Positions 34,094-43,103 of a stretch of DNA of 55,822 nucleotides are shown here, in pieces. Source of the stretch: Dolichospermum circinale AWQC310F (GTDB lineage: Bacteria; Cyanobacteriota; Cyanobacteriia; Cyanobacteriales; Nostocaceae). A model generated the notes under the pieces. It searched no databases. It was given only the letters and a program-made list of their open reading frames with translations, and had not been told where the DNA came from. Made by a program: the position numbers and the translations under genes. The stretch is taken from assembly GCF_000426925.1 (NCBI RefSeq), contig NZ_KE384678.1, positions 4,935 through 60,756 of the forward strand, given 5' to 3'. How positions within the stretch are numbered: the stretch's first letter is position 1; each line of letters begins with the position of its first letter.

Positions 34094-37000
34094 TTACAAA
34101 AAAACTTTCAAAGCTTGTTCAATTATATCTACATATTCCTCTACTTTATACATCCGGTAAGCTTTTTTGTCAATTTGATTTTTGATTTCTATTTGTCTAA
34201 GTAAAACTGTTTCTAAATCTGATCTACCAACTTCTTGGTTAACTCTCTGTGCAATAATTTCTAAAGCCCGAAGATTACTAAATCTATCTTGATCATATCT
34301 ATTAACTTTTAAAACATCAAAAGTAATATTAACCAAGTTTCCTATTTCCCGCGATAATTTTTGTTTACGACGGAAAGATGAATCAAATTCAGTTAAATAA
34401 ATCAATCTTGCTAACATATATCTCCGTAAATAGGGGTTACGAATATTCACATTAGCTATTTCTATCCATTTTCTATCACCTTCCTTCCAATCTTCATCAT
34501 CTGTTACTTCTCCCCAAATAATATATCCACTTGCAGTGGGTTCGATTTTTAATTCTAGTAAATGTCCTTCTTGATTAGCATTGGGACTTTCCCATTCAAT
34601 ATCTACAGCATAATCACTAGATAATTTGTGATATTCATTTAATGATACTTCTTTACTAGGAAATGCTGAAGATTTACCTTGATAAGTTGTGATAATTTGA
34701 TAACGACTTTGCCAAATATCATGGGCTTCACGACTTAATTTAACTAATTCTTGATAGTCATGATGATTTTCTTCATTAAACTGAGGAATTGGTAAATCAC
34801 CAACTTGATTTTCAAAATATTCAAATATTCCTTTTCCTGTCAATTTACCAATTCCACCTAATGCAGTATAACGAAATTTCAGGACTTGAGAATTAAGTAA
34901 AGCAACCAAAGCGTATAGTTTATCAAGTTTTAAATCATCTGGATCATAACAATATATATCTCGTAAGAATATAGCTGTAGTATCTGTTAAACCTGCTAAA
35001 TTACCTTCTAAATCAACACTAAATCTATTACTAGTGGCACGATATGGACATAAAATTTTAGGTCGAAAATGAGAGTGTTGATCTTTACGTCTTGATCTGT
35101 GTAGAGCATACCATTCACAACTTCCTTCCTGATAAGCTGCTCTGCTTTCTAACTTGTTTCTATTTGCAAGTAAATACTTTTGAATTGCTATTGATAAATC
35201 TTCAAATTTTTCACTACTTTCAATATACAATAGTTGAGAATTATCGGGTATAAAGCCATAGGCTAAAATTCCCGAATTTTTAACTATTTGGTATAGTTTT
35301 TCTTTGGGAAAGTTAGATGGAAAACCTTGCTCAGGTGCGAAAATCTTATTTTCTCCTGTTTGAATACCCTGCTCTACTAAATCACATTCAGGTAATTCTC
35401 TGAGTTTCACACCTTGAGAATCAATTTTATGAAAAATATCATTATATGGAGATATTTGCCAACGATGATCATTTAAGTTATATTGAGTAATATTTACCTG
35501 AGTTACACCTTGACTTAAATGTAAAGAACAATCATCACTTATAAAAGTTTTTTTGACAACATCAAGATCCAAAACATAGAAAGTTGTAAATATATCTTCT
35601 GGTTGAGGTTTTTTTCTTTGAAATTCAATAATACAAGTAGCAATTCCCGCTTTAAAAACTTGATGTCCTAAAAAATCAATAATATTGACTATTTTGGTAT
35701 TTTTACAAATAAATTCTCGCAAACTTCTAGATTTATCACCTTGAATAAAAGCACGAGAAATAATAAAACTTAAATAACCATCTACTTTTAAAATTTCAAA
35801 TCCCCGACGGAAGAAATAAAACAAAATATCAGTTTTATCAGTGTAAATATCAGGATAGGCAAATTTTAACCATTTCAATTCTAATGCACCTCTACCAAAG
35901 GTTGAATCAACATTAAAATAAGGAGGATTACCAATGATGACTGAAAAACCTTGTTCCGATTTTGGTAATCTCGGATCAAAAATATGGGAAAATTCAACTT
36001 CCCAGTTAAATGGACGTTTAATAATTACCTCTTCTTGAGCAGTTTCTAAACTCATAAGTTCAGATTTAACTCTCGCTAATTCAGCAGATGTCCAATTTTC
36101 TAAAGTTGATTCTAAAGTTTGTTCAGAATTAATATTTTCTGTAATCAATTCTCGTATTGCTTCTATTTCTGATACTTCAGCTTCTCTATTTTTAATTGCA
36201 TAAACTACTGAATTGATACTTTCATCACTAGCAAAAAAAGCAGTTAAAACAGAATTAACTTGTTGATTAATCACAGCAATTGTATTTTCTAAATTACTAA
36301 CTGCTTGATTTCTTTCTATTTCACTTTGACTAGTATCTCTAGCAATATTAGCTAAATTTGCGACTATTGTTAATTGTTGAGAAAAAGATTCTAAATTAGT
36401 GGGACTATGAATTAAACTATCTCCAACACGAATATTTAAAGTCAGTGCTGGTAAATGAGAATATATAGAACCATTGCGTCTACCATATTCTCCAGGACGC
36501 GCACGTAATAATCTTGTCCATAGTGATAATTTTGCTAATAATACTGCTTGGGGATCTCGATCTACTCCATGCAGCATTTTGACTAAAATTTGTTCTTCAG
36601 GATTAATAATTGGTTGAGGTGCTACATGACTAAATAAATCAAAATTTTCGGGTATTTTTGCATTTTGACAAGCGAGATTATAACGTTTTATTTCTGTTAA
36701 TAAATAATCAAATGCACCTAATAAAAATGAACCTGAACCACAAGCAGGATCAAGAACTGTAATTTCTAAAACTGATTTTGCGACTACATGAGCTTGCTGT
36801 AATTCACCTATTTCTAATAACCCAATAGCTTGATCAATTTTAGGTTTTACTAATGGTTGCAAAGATTGATAAACAATGCGACGGACTATATAGTTAGGAG
36901 TATAGAAAATACCTTCTTTTTTGCGGGTTTTTTGATTTTCTAAAATTTGCACAACATCGTTAACAAGAATTAATTGATGGGCTAAAAATTGTTCATAAGC

Positions 37001-38017
37001 AGTGCCTAATATATCCTGGGTTAGAGTGGTGAAATCATAGTTATAAATTGAACGATAATTAGCTAATGTTCCAGTAATTGTATCAAGTATACCTGCCTGT
37101 GGCACTGCATTAATGACAATAATTGATTCTAAATACTCAACATTAATTGTTAATTCATCAATCCAAGAAGGTTGAAATAACTCAGTATTATAGTCTAACC
37201 ATGTACTCCGAAAAGCCTGTCTTAATTGTTCGATAAAAGGCAAGTTGGGAAAGGTTTGTTGCCAGTTATAATAAACTCTACCCAGATAATTAAAGGGCAT
37301 TTCTCGGCTAAATGTCTCTAAAAGTCTAATTAATAGAAAACGATTTAAAATGATTTGCGCTGCTTGACGAATTTTCTCTAAACTTAAATTAGGTTGGGAT
37401 TTTTTAATACCATTGGCAATAATAACGCGCCAAATTTTCAGGTCTGCTAAAAATTTCGTTCCTAATTCTTCTCTAGTTTTTTCACTATAAAATGCTTCTA
37501 AACGGTTACTAGATAAATTTTCACGATGCAAACAAGTATATAATTTGTTGACGAGTTCAGGATCATTTTTGAGATCCTCAAGTGTAAATGACCAAAAAGG
37601 TTTTCTATCTTGTAATCTTAAAATGTGCCATTCCCGAAAATTAGATAAAATAATCCATAGTACAGGTTCTTGTGTACCAATATCTAAACTATAGTTTCTC
37701 AAGTAATCTAAAACTTGTTGTGTATTTGTTTCCCAGATATTTTTGTCCCATAAACTTTTAGCTTCAAACATCAATTTTGGATGTTTTCCTATTTGATTAC
37801 GTAATAAATAATCTACCCATGTAGTAGTACCAATTAAGCTGCGAATTGCACCTTCAAGTGTCCGATATTCTGGTGTATAACCTAGTGCATCGAGAAAAGG
37901 GACAATCAGACTATCTTTTGTATTTTCTTCTGGTTTACCAGTACGAGATGAAGCCAGCATAGTTTCTGCTGTCGTTATTAAATTAGTCAGATGTTGTTGA
38001 AATTTTGAGAGAGACAT
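34094..38017 (-). CDS. Single-chain restriction-modification enzyme (type IIG-like, Eco57I methylase family)
   Basis: A 1307-residue protein combining nuclease, methyltransferase and target recognition. Residues 1-170: HsdR-N-like nuclease with Asp69 (WVDYLL) and Glu85/Lys87 (MFEAKSLW). Residues 360-440: helical part plus KKEGIFYTPNYIVRR (motif X) and LDPACGSGSFLLG at 422-434 (SAM-binding motif I). NPPY at 697-700 (adenine N6 catalytic motif IV). The C-terminal ~450 residues, with ENKIFAPEQGF, GGIGKLTGKGIFEYF and a helical end, form the specificity domain. It should methylate adenine on its own and cut nearby. No separate methylase or specificity gene is adjacent. The frame is intact. Confidence 0.88.
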   Translation of the reverse strand: MSLSKFQQHLTNLITTAETMLASSRTGKPEENTKDSLIVPFLDALGYTPEYRTLEGAIRSLIGTTTWVDYLLRNQIGKHPKLMFEAKSLWDKNIWETNTQQVLDYLRNYSLDIGTQEPVLWIILSNFREWHILRLQDRKPFWSFTLEDLKNDPELVNKLYTCLHRENLSSNRLEAFYSEKTREELGTKFLADLKIWRVIIANGIKKSQPNLSLEKIRQAAQIILNRFLLIRLLETFSREMPFNYLGRVYYNWQQTFPNLPFIEQLRQAFRSTWLDYNTELFQPSWIDELTINVEYLESIIVINAVPQAGILDTITGTLANYRSIYNYDFTTLTQDILGTAYEQFLAHQLILVNDVVQILENQKTRKKEGIFYTPNYIVRRIVYQSLQPLVKPKIDQAIGLLEIGELQQAHVVAKSVLEITVLDPACGSGSFLLGAFDYLLTEIKRYNLACQNAKIPENFDLFSHVAPQPIINPEEQILVKMLHGVDRDPQAVLLAKLSLWTRLLRARPGEYGRRNGSIYSHLPALTLNIRVGDSLIHSPTNLESFSQQLTIVANLANIARDTSQSEIERNQAVSNLENTIAVINQQVNSVLTAFFASDESINSVVYAIKNREAEVSEIEAIRELITENINSEQTLESTLENWTSAELARVKSELMSLETAQEEVIIKRPFNWEVEFSHIFDPRLPKSEQGFSVIIGNPPYFNVDSTFGRGALELKWLKFAYPDIYTDKTDILFYFFRRGFEILKVDGYLSFIISRAFIQGDKSRSLREFICKNTKIVNIIDFLGHQVFKAGIATCIIEFQRKKPQPEDIFTTFYVLDLDVVKKTFISDDCSLHLSQGVTQVNITQYNLNDHRWQISPYNDIFHKIDSQGVKLRELPECDLVEQGIQTGENKIFAPEQGFPSNFPKEKLYQIVKNSGILAYGFIPDNSQLLYIESSEKFEDLSIAIQKYLLANRNKLESRAAYQEGSCEWYALHRSRRKDQHSHFRPKILCPYRATSNRFSVDLEGNLAGLTDTTAIFLRDIYCYDPDDLKLDKLYALVALLNSQVLKFRYTALGGIGKLTGKGIFEYFENQVGDLPIPQFNEENHHDYQELVKLSREAHDIWQSRYQIITTYQGKSSAFPSKEVSLNEYHKLSSDYAVDIEWESPNANQEGHLLELKIEPTASGYIIWGEVTDDEDWKEGDRKWIEIANVNIRNPYLRRYMLARLIYLTEFDSSFRRKQKLSREIGNLVNITFDVLKVNRYDQDRFSNLRALEIIAQRVNQEVGRSDLETVLLRQIEIKNQIDKKAYRMYKVEEYVDIIEQALKVFL

Positions 38018-38104
38018 TTATATAAAAATCAATGAACTATGGGGATTGCTATACTATTTATAATAGTTGTTTTTTATATTATTGATGATAGAATTAAAGA
38101 AAAT

Positions 38105-40420
38105 TTACAAATTTCCTAGTTGCTTGCGTGCTGCTGCTAAAATTAATCTTTGTTCAGCACGAGCGATCGCTTTATAGGTTCTTTCTACAGCTTCCGGTTC
38201 TACAGAAATAGAAGTAATTCCCCATTCTATTAACTTATCAATTATTTCTGGATAAAGCACGGGAGCTTGACCACAGATAGAACAGGGAATACCCCCATCT
38301 TTAGCCATTTGAATTAATTGAGATATTGCTTTCATCACTACTGGATGACTTTCATCAAATATTGTTGCAAATTTTCCCTGTTCTCGATCTACTCCTAATA
38401 ATAATTGAGTTAAATCATTTGTGCCAATGGAAATACCCATCACACCAGCTTTAATATATTCAGGTAATAGAAATAGTATACTAGGAACTTCTGCCATGAT
38501 CCATAATTGAAACTGATGGTTTTTCATTAACCCAGATTCGACAACTTTATGACGACAAAATACAAATTCTTCCACAGTGCGGACAAAAGGTAATAGCAAA
38601 TTAATATTTCTATAACCAGATGCTTGGACTATGGCTAAAGCTTGTAATTCCAATTCAAAAATCGCCGGATACTGCATATAATTAAAAACACCCCTCTCAC
38701 CGAGAATTGATGACTGTGATAAGGGGGAATCTGCACTCAATGATGTTAAATTATAGGCTGGTAGATCTAAAGAACGATAAAAAATAGGTCTAGGTAAAAA
38801 AGCGCGAGCAAACTGCATAATTTGCTCAGATAATAACTCTAATAATTCCTTTTGTCTTCCTTCTAGTAACCATTCTTGAGGATGTTTTCCCTTGAGAATA
38901 TTTAATATCATCAATTCTGAACGTAATAATCCCACACCATCTATAGGTAAACTTTGTACTTGTTTAATTAATTGAGGTTGACTTAAATTTACCATTAACT
39001 TAGTGGCAATTATTGGTAAATTTGTAAATTGATGATCTGATATTTTATCATCATCCATTGTTTTTTCCACCTCCGCAATAGGCAAATTTTCCTCTTCTTC
39101 TGTAAGACGATATATTTCTCCTTTGTCACCATCTAGTAATAATTTTTCACCTGATTGTAAAATATTCGTCGCACCAATGGCACTAATAACGGCAGGAATA
39201 TTTAATTCTCTGGCTAAAATTGCACCATGACTAGTTAACCCACCTTGTTCAGTAACAATACCAGCAACACCTCGTAATAATGGTAAATAATCAGGAGTAA
39301 TAACTGATGTAATCAGAATTACACCCTGGGGAACTTGTAGGGATTTTTGTGCGGAATTGAGAATATAAGCATTAGCAATAATTCTGCCCCTAGCTGCCCC
39401 AATACCTTGAATAAATTGGATATTCGGTTTTATCGCTTGGGGAATAGTAACCTCTGTAATATAGAATTTAGAGGCTAAATATGAGGGAACAAGTTGCCAT
39501 TTTACAGCTAAAGTTGTACCCAGTTCAGCAATTAAGCGATTTCCTAAAACAATTAATTCCTGTAAGTATTCTTCAGGTAAAGCATATTCTTGTTGTTGAG
39601 ATTCTGATAAAAGATAAGCGGGTAAACAATTATGATTTGATATTTGTAATTCTTCACCAGCTAAATGTGTACCATTATCAAGACCATAAGCCAAAATTTT
39701 ATTACCCAATTGTCTTTCTAAAACCAAGCCGGTTTGGGGTTCTATGTAGTAAACATCTGGTAATACTTCACCATTAGTAATTGCTAAACAATCTCCCCAA
39801 GTAGCTTCAATATCATAAGCCAAGGGGTTAATATTCAGAACACCAGAGGCGATACAAGAATCAACTGGTTGTACTAATACCCCTAAATTAATTTGCGGTA
39901 AAGTAACACCCACACTCCGCCAATATACTAAACTTCTAGCACGGAATAACTGACTCCAAAGTAACTTTAAAGCTGCGCTAATTTCCGCTTCTTCACAAGG
40001 ACAAAACACCGAATCTAATAACCCGGCCACATTTTTCATTTCTTGATTACTTGATATTGCCAGACTGGGACGCAAAATTAAACTACTTCCTGGCCATTGT
40101 TTAGCAGCTGCAAAAATTTTCCTTAGCCAATGAGGTGGGACACTGGCCGAGATAATTTCCTGACGCAAGCGGCCAGCTACCTGCTGAAGTTGTCGCCAAT
40201 TATTTACGTCTAAGTGTAGAGAAGAATGGGGTAAATCAGCAATTAAAGACTCTGAACTGTTGAGATTTTCTAGGAATTGCTTTAAAACATCCGCTGCTAC
40301 TACAAAACCAGGGAGAACAGGGTAGCCTCGTTGTTGAATTTTGCTTAAGTAAAACGCTAAAAGGCCTACTTGAGCGCGGTCTTGTAGTGTGATTTTGTCA
40401 AGCCAATAGAGTTTATCCAC
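38105..40420 (-). CDS. PEP-synthase-like protein with altered ATP-binding domain
   Basis: A 771-residue protein with the three-domain plan of PEP synthase/pyruvate phosphate dikinase. Residues 1-330: PPDK-N ATP-grasp-like part with VLPGFVVAADVLKQFL and LILRPSLAISSNQEMKNVAG, where the usual VRSSA...ED...SFAG pattern is poorly kept. Residues 360-430: mobile phosphohistidine domain, VITPDYLPLLRGVAG, EQGGLTSHGAILARELNIPA (His398). C-terminal: PEP/pyruvate barrel, with GVGLLRSELMIL and SIGTNDLTQLLLGVDRE and CSICGQAP. The catalytic histidine and barrel are intact; the nucleotide domain may differ in use. Whether it makes PEP from pyruvate is unproven. Confidence 0.85.
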   Translation of the reverse strand: MDKLYWLDKITLQDRAQVGLLAFYLSKIQQRGYPVLPGFVVAADVLKQFLENLNSSESLIADLPHSSLHLDVNNWRQLQQVAGRLRQEIISASVPPHWLRKIFAAAKQWPGSSLILRPSLAISSNQEMKNVAGLLDSVFCPCEEAEISAALKLLWSQLFRARSLVYWRSVGVTLPQINLGVLVQPVDSCIASGVLNINPLAYDIEATWGDCLAITNGEVLPDVYYIEPQTGLVLERQLGNKILAYGLDNGTHLAGEELQISNHNCLPAYLLSESQQQEYALPEEYLQELIVLGNRLIAELGTTLAVKWQLVPSYLASKFYITEVTIPQAIKPNIQFIQGIGAARGRIIANAYILNSAQKSLQVPQGVILITSVITPDYLPLLRGVAGIVTEQGGLTSHGAILARELNIPAVISAIGATNILQSGEKLLLDGDKGEIYRLTEEEENLPIAEVEKTMDDDKISDHQFTNLPIIATKLMVNLSQPQLIKQVQSLPIDGVGLLRSELMILNILKGKHPQEWLLEGRQKELLELLSEQIMQFARAFLPRPIFYRSLDLPAYNLTSLSADSPLSQSSILGERGVFNYMQYPAIFELELQALAIVQASGYRNINLLLPFVRTVEEFVFCRHKVVESGLMKNHQFQLWIMAEVPSILFLLPEYIKAGVMGISIGTNDLTQLLLGVDREQGKFATIFDESHPVVMKAISQLIQMAKDGGIPCSICGQAPVLYPEIIDKLIEWGITSISVEPEAVERTYKAIARAEQRLILAAARKQLGNL

Positions 40421-40652
40421 TCAATTCATTAGGTGTCAGTTTTCATTTGGTAATTCCGTGTTACCTTAAAATCGTTCGTAGGACCAACAAGGGAGTGAGT
40501 AAGTAGTCAGACAAAATTAATTTTAAATTAATTATTAATATTATTGATTAAATACTTTTTGTTACTATACTACTAATTGCTATCAAAAATGAACTATATT
40601 TTGTTTTTAACTTCACATATTCCACCGTTGAACTATTTAACACCTACAGAAC

Positions 40653-41111
40653 TTGATAAATCCTGATTATATTACTAGCAGTGATTGGTTGAATACCGGG
40701 TTGCGTCTATTTTTGTCCCTGTTTATTGGGGCTATAATTGGTCTGGAAAGGCAAATTAAAAACAAGCCGGCTGGTTTAAGAACTCATATGCTAGTCAGTT
40801 TGGGTTCATCTGTGTTTACTCTAATTACTATCCAAACAGGTGGAACACAACTTAGTGCTGATGCTATTAGTCGTGTAGTTCAAGGTATCGCTGCTGGAGT
40901 GGGGTTTTTAGGTGCTGGGGAGATTTTGCGTCAATCTTCCGAAACATCAAAATCTCCAGAAGTTCACGGATTAACTTCTGCTGCTGCAATTTGGGTATCT
41001 GCTGCTTTGGGAATTGCTGCTGGGTGTGGTTTATGGCAATTAGGATTAATTGGTGCTGTTCTAACTGTAATCATTCTACACATTTTTAAAAGACTAGAAA
41101 AATTTAATTAG
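40653..41111 (+). CDS. MgtC/SapB family membrane protein
   Basis: A 152-residue inner-membrane protein. The MgtC N-terminal domain is clear: LRLFLSLFIGAIIGLERQIK, AGLRTHMLVSLGSSVFTLIT, IAAGVGFLGAGEILR, HGLTSAAAIWVSAALGIAAG. It lacks the C-terminal soluble domain of virulence MgtC. Members modulate membrane ATPase or Mg2+ adaptation; the role here is unknown. The start is TTG at 40653: an in-frame TAA lies 15 bp upstream and the first ATG would delete helix 1, so TTG is required. Confidence 0.88.
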   Translation: MINPDYITSSDWLNTGLRLFLSLFIGAIIGLERQIKNKPAGLRTHMLVSLGSSVFTLITIQTGGTQLSADAISRVVQGIAAGVGFLGAGEILRQSSETSKSPEVHGLTSAAAIWVSAALGIAAGCGLWQLGLIGAVLTVIILHIFKRLEKFN

Positions 41112-41117
41112 TTGTCA

Positions 41118-41157
41118 ATTACCCATTACCCATTACCCATTACCCATTACCCATTAC
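41118..41157. repeat. Heptamer tandem repeat (CCATTAC)n
   Basis: Five units of CCATTAC between the convergent MgtC-family and recF genes. The stop codon of recF at 41147-41149 lies inside it. Confidence 0.9.
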
Positions 41158-42274
41158 CATTTTCTGATATTTTTCCCGCACTCACAGATAAAACCTGGGA
41201 ATATTTCAACCATTGAGCATCAAAAGCACCTAAATGAGTAGTAGTAATCAAAGTTTGAAATCTGTCTTGAATAGCATGAAGTAATTGACCTTGACGAGAT
41301 GGATCTAATTCAGCTAAAACATCATCTAATAATAACAAAGGTGGTTCATTAATCACTTCCTCAATTAATTGTAATTCGGCTAATTTCAAAGCTAACACTA
41401 AAGTTCTTTGTTGACCTTGAGAACCATATTTTCGCGCCGGAGTTTGATTAATAATTAATTCTATTTCATCGCGGTGGGGTCCAACTAAAGTTATACCTCG
41501 ATGTAATTCAGGAATCGCTCTTTGTTGTAGTTTAGCAAAAAAAGCAGCTTGTAATTCATGGGGAGAATTTCTTTCTACAGGAACATTAGCAGCATATTTA
41601 ATTTCTAGATGTTCCGATGCTCCACTAATACTATTATGCCATGCAGAAGCTAAGGGAGACAATCTTTGAATGGCTCTATCTCGTCTCAAAATTACTCTTG
41701 TTCCAGCGGTAACTAATTGTGCATTCCAGATAGCTAATTCTGATTGTAGAGACTTTTCTTGTGTATTGATATAGCGTTTTAAGAAAGCATTACGTTGGCG
41801 TAAAGTTATGTTATATTGATGTAAAATATGGGCATAAACTGGTTCTAATTGAATTAATAATGTATCTAACCAGTGACGACGATTATCGGGACTACCTCGT
41901 ACTAATTCTAAATCTAAACTAGAAAATTCTACTGCATTGAGAACACCTAAAAAGTTCATTTGTTTGGGAACTATTTCCCCATTAATAGCGACAGTGCGAC
42001 GGACTTGACGACGGAGAGTGAGGGTTAAATCACTATTGCTATGAATCCTTTGTAAATTAGCACTAATTTGGGCTGTAGATTCACCTTCTTTAATTAAATC
42101 ATGATCTCGTGCCATGCGGTGCGATCGCAATGTTGCTAATAATTCTACAGCTTCCAATAAATTTGATTTTCCTTGAGCATTATTACCCACCAAAATAGTT
42201 TTAGCAGCGGTAAATTCAACTTTTTGATCTTGGTAATTACGAAATTGTTTCAGGTGTAAAGTTTTTAAATACAT
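41147..42274 (-). CDS. recF: DNA replication/repair protein RecF
   Basis: RecF is an SMC-like ATPase that, with RecO and RecR, loads RecA onto gapped DNA. The 375-residue protein has MYLKTLHLKQFRNYQDQ, Walker A GNNAQGKSNLLEAVE, ABC-type signature YGSQGQQRTLVLALKLAEL, and Walker B PLLLLDDVLAELD. The last residues, SENGNG, are encoded by the heptamer array, so the natural end may have been replaced or extended by repeat units. Not next to dnaA/dnaN here. Confidence 0.95.
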   Translation of the reverse strand: MYLKTLHLKQFRNYQDQKVEFTAAKTILVGNNAQGKSNLLEAVELLATLRSHRMARDHDLIKEGESTAQISANLQRIHSNSDLTLTLRRQVRRTVAINGEIVPKQMNFLGVLNAVEFSSLDLELVRGSPDNRRHWLDTLLIQLEPVYAHILHQYNITLRQRNAFLKRYINTQEKSLQSELAIWNAQLVTAGTRVILRRDRAIQRLSPLASAWHNSISGASEHLEIKYAANVPVERNSPHELQAAFFAKLQQRAIPELHRGITLVGPHRDEIELIINQTPARKYGSQGQQRTLVLALKLAELQLIEEVINEPPLLLLDDVLAELDPSRQGQLLHAIQDRFQTLITTTHLGAFDAQWLKYSQVLSVSAGKISENGNG

Positions 42275-42309
42275 ATATATAACATATATAGGACTCCTAT
42301 TTGATTTTT

Positions 42310-42333
42310 GATAGCTTGCGTGGCGTAGCCATA
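42310..42333. repeat. GATAGC...GCCATA dispersed repeat
   Basis: GATAGCTTGCGTGGCGTAGC followed by CATA, upstream of recF. Confidence 0.65.
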
Positions 42334-42362
42334 CAAGACTCAGTAGGTATCAATTCTGTCCT

Positions 42363-42475
42363 TCCTGTTCCCTGTTCCCTGTTCCCTGTTCCCTATTCCC
42401 TATTCCCTATTCCCTGTTCCCTGTTCCCTGTTCCCTTGTTATAACGACAATTTTTAACGCCAACCTGCTTAAGGT
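42363..42475. repeat. TTCCCTG heptamer array plus inverted third copy of the ~120-bp repeat
   Basis: About ten units of TTCCCTG or TTCCCTA, then TTGTTATAACGACAATTTTT and AACGCCAACCTGCTTA, the complement of the start of the repeat at 11414 and 12165. The stop codon of the gene at 42469-42903 lies at its edge. Confidence 0.8.
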
Positions 42476-42903
42476 ACTGTCACCAAATCTAATTGGTACT
42501 TTTGAGAATCGCTGTCAATGCGTATAAATTCATTTTCCGGGTTATAGGTTGCAAATTTGCTCAGATTATCCTCTTTGTTGATAGCATTTTCTAAATAAGC
42601 TGAGGCTAATGTTGAAGTTACATAAATATTTCCATGTTGTTTGAACGCTTGTATTAGTTCAGATTCCTCTGGATAATCTTTTACTAAATGTTCCGCTAGA
42701 AATCCTTTTAAAATTATTCCTCTCAAGCCTGTTTCGTTGTATCCTGCCTTGGCGATCATCAATGATATATTATCAGAATTAAGATCAGGTAAATTATCGT
42801 AATCTTCAAAAAACGGGCAAAAAACTTTCATCAGATTTTTGACAGGATTTTTAACTTTTCCGTAATTGGGATCTTGTTGTTTTCTACGTTTTGATTCACC
42901 CAT
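42469..42903 (-). CDS. Small protein of unknown function with MGESKRRK start
   Basis: A 144-residue soluble protein. It begins MGESKRRKQQDPNYGKVKNP, a basic opening seen in several small cyanobacterial proteins, and continues with LMKVFCPFFEDYDNLPDL, IILKGFLAEHLVKDYPEE, and SKFATYNPENEFIRIDSD. No catalytic motif or membrane segment. The stop codon overlaps the start of a dispersed repeat, so the C-terminus (VTVP) may be repeat-influenced. Family not recognised. Confidence 0.7.
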   Translation of the reverse strand: MGESKRRKQQDPNYGKVKNPVKNLMKVFCPFFEDYDNLPDLNSDNISLMIAKAGYNETGLRGIILKGFLAEHLVKDYPEESELIQAFKQHGNIYVTSTLASAYLENAINKEDNLSKFATYNPENEFIRIDSDSQKYQLDLVTVP

Positions 42904-43103
42904 GATATCTATTTCCTACTATTTCCTAATTAATGTGATAATTGTACACAAAATACAGATATTTATAATTAATATTCCTGTAAAGTATACAAAATTAAGG
43001 GATCAACAGGAATGAAAAAAACACAAAGATAATGAAATTAAATCTTGGTAATTTTCAAATCCTGTAAATCCTGATCTGGCTACGTTATCAGACAATTTAC
43101 CCA

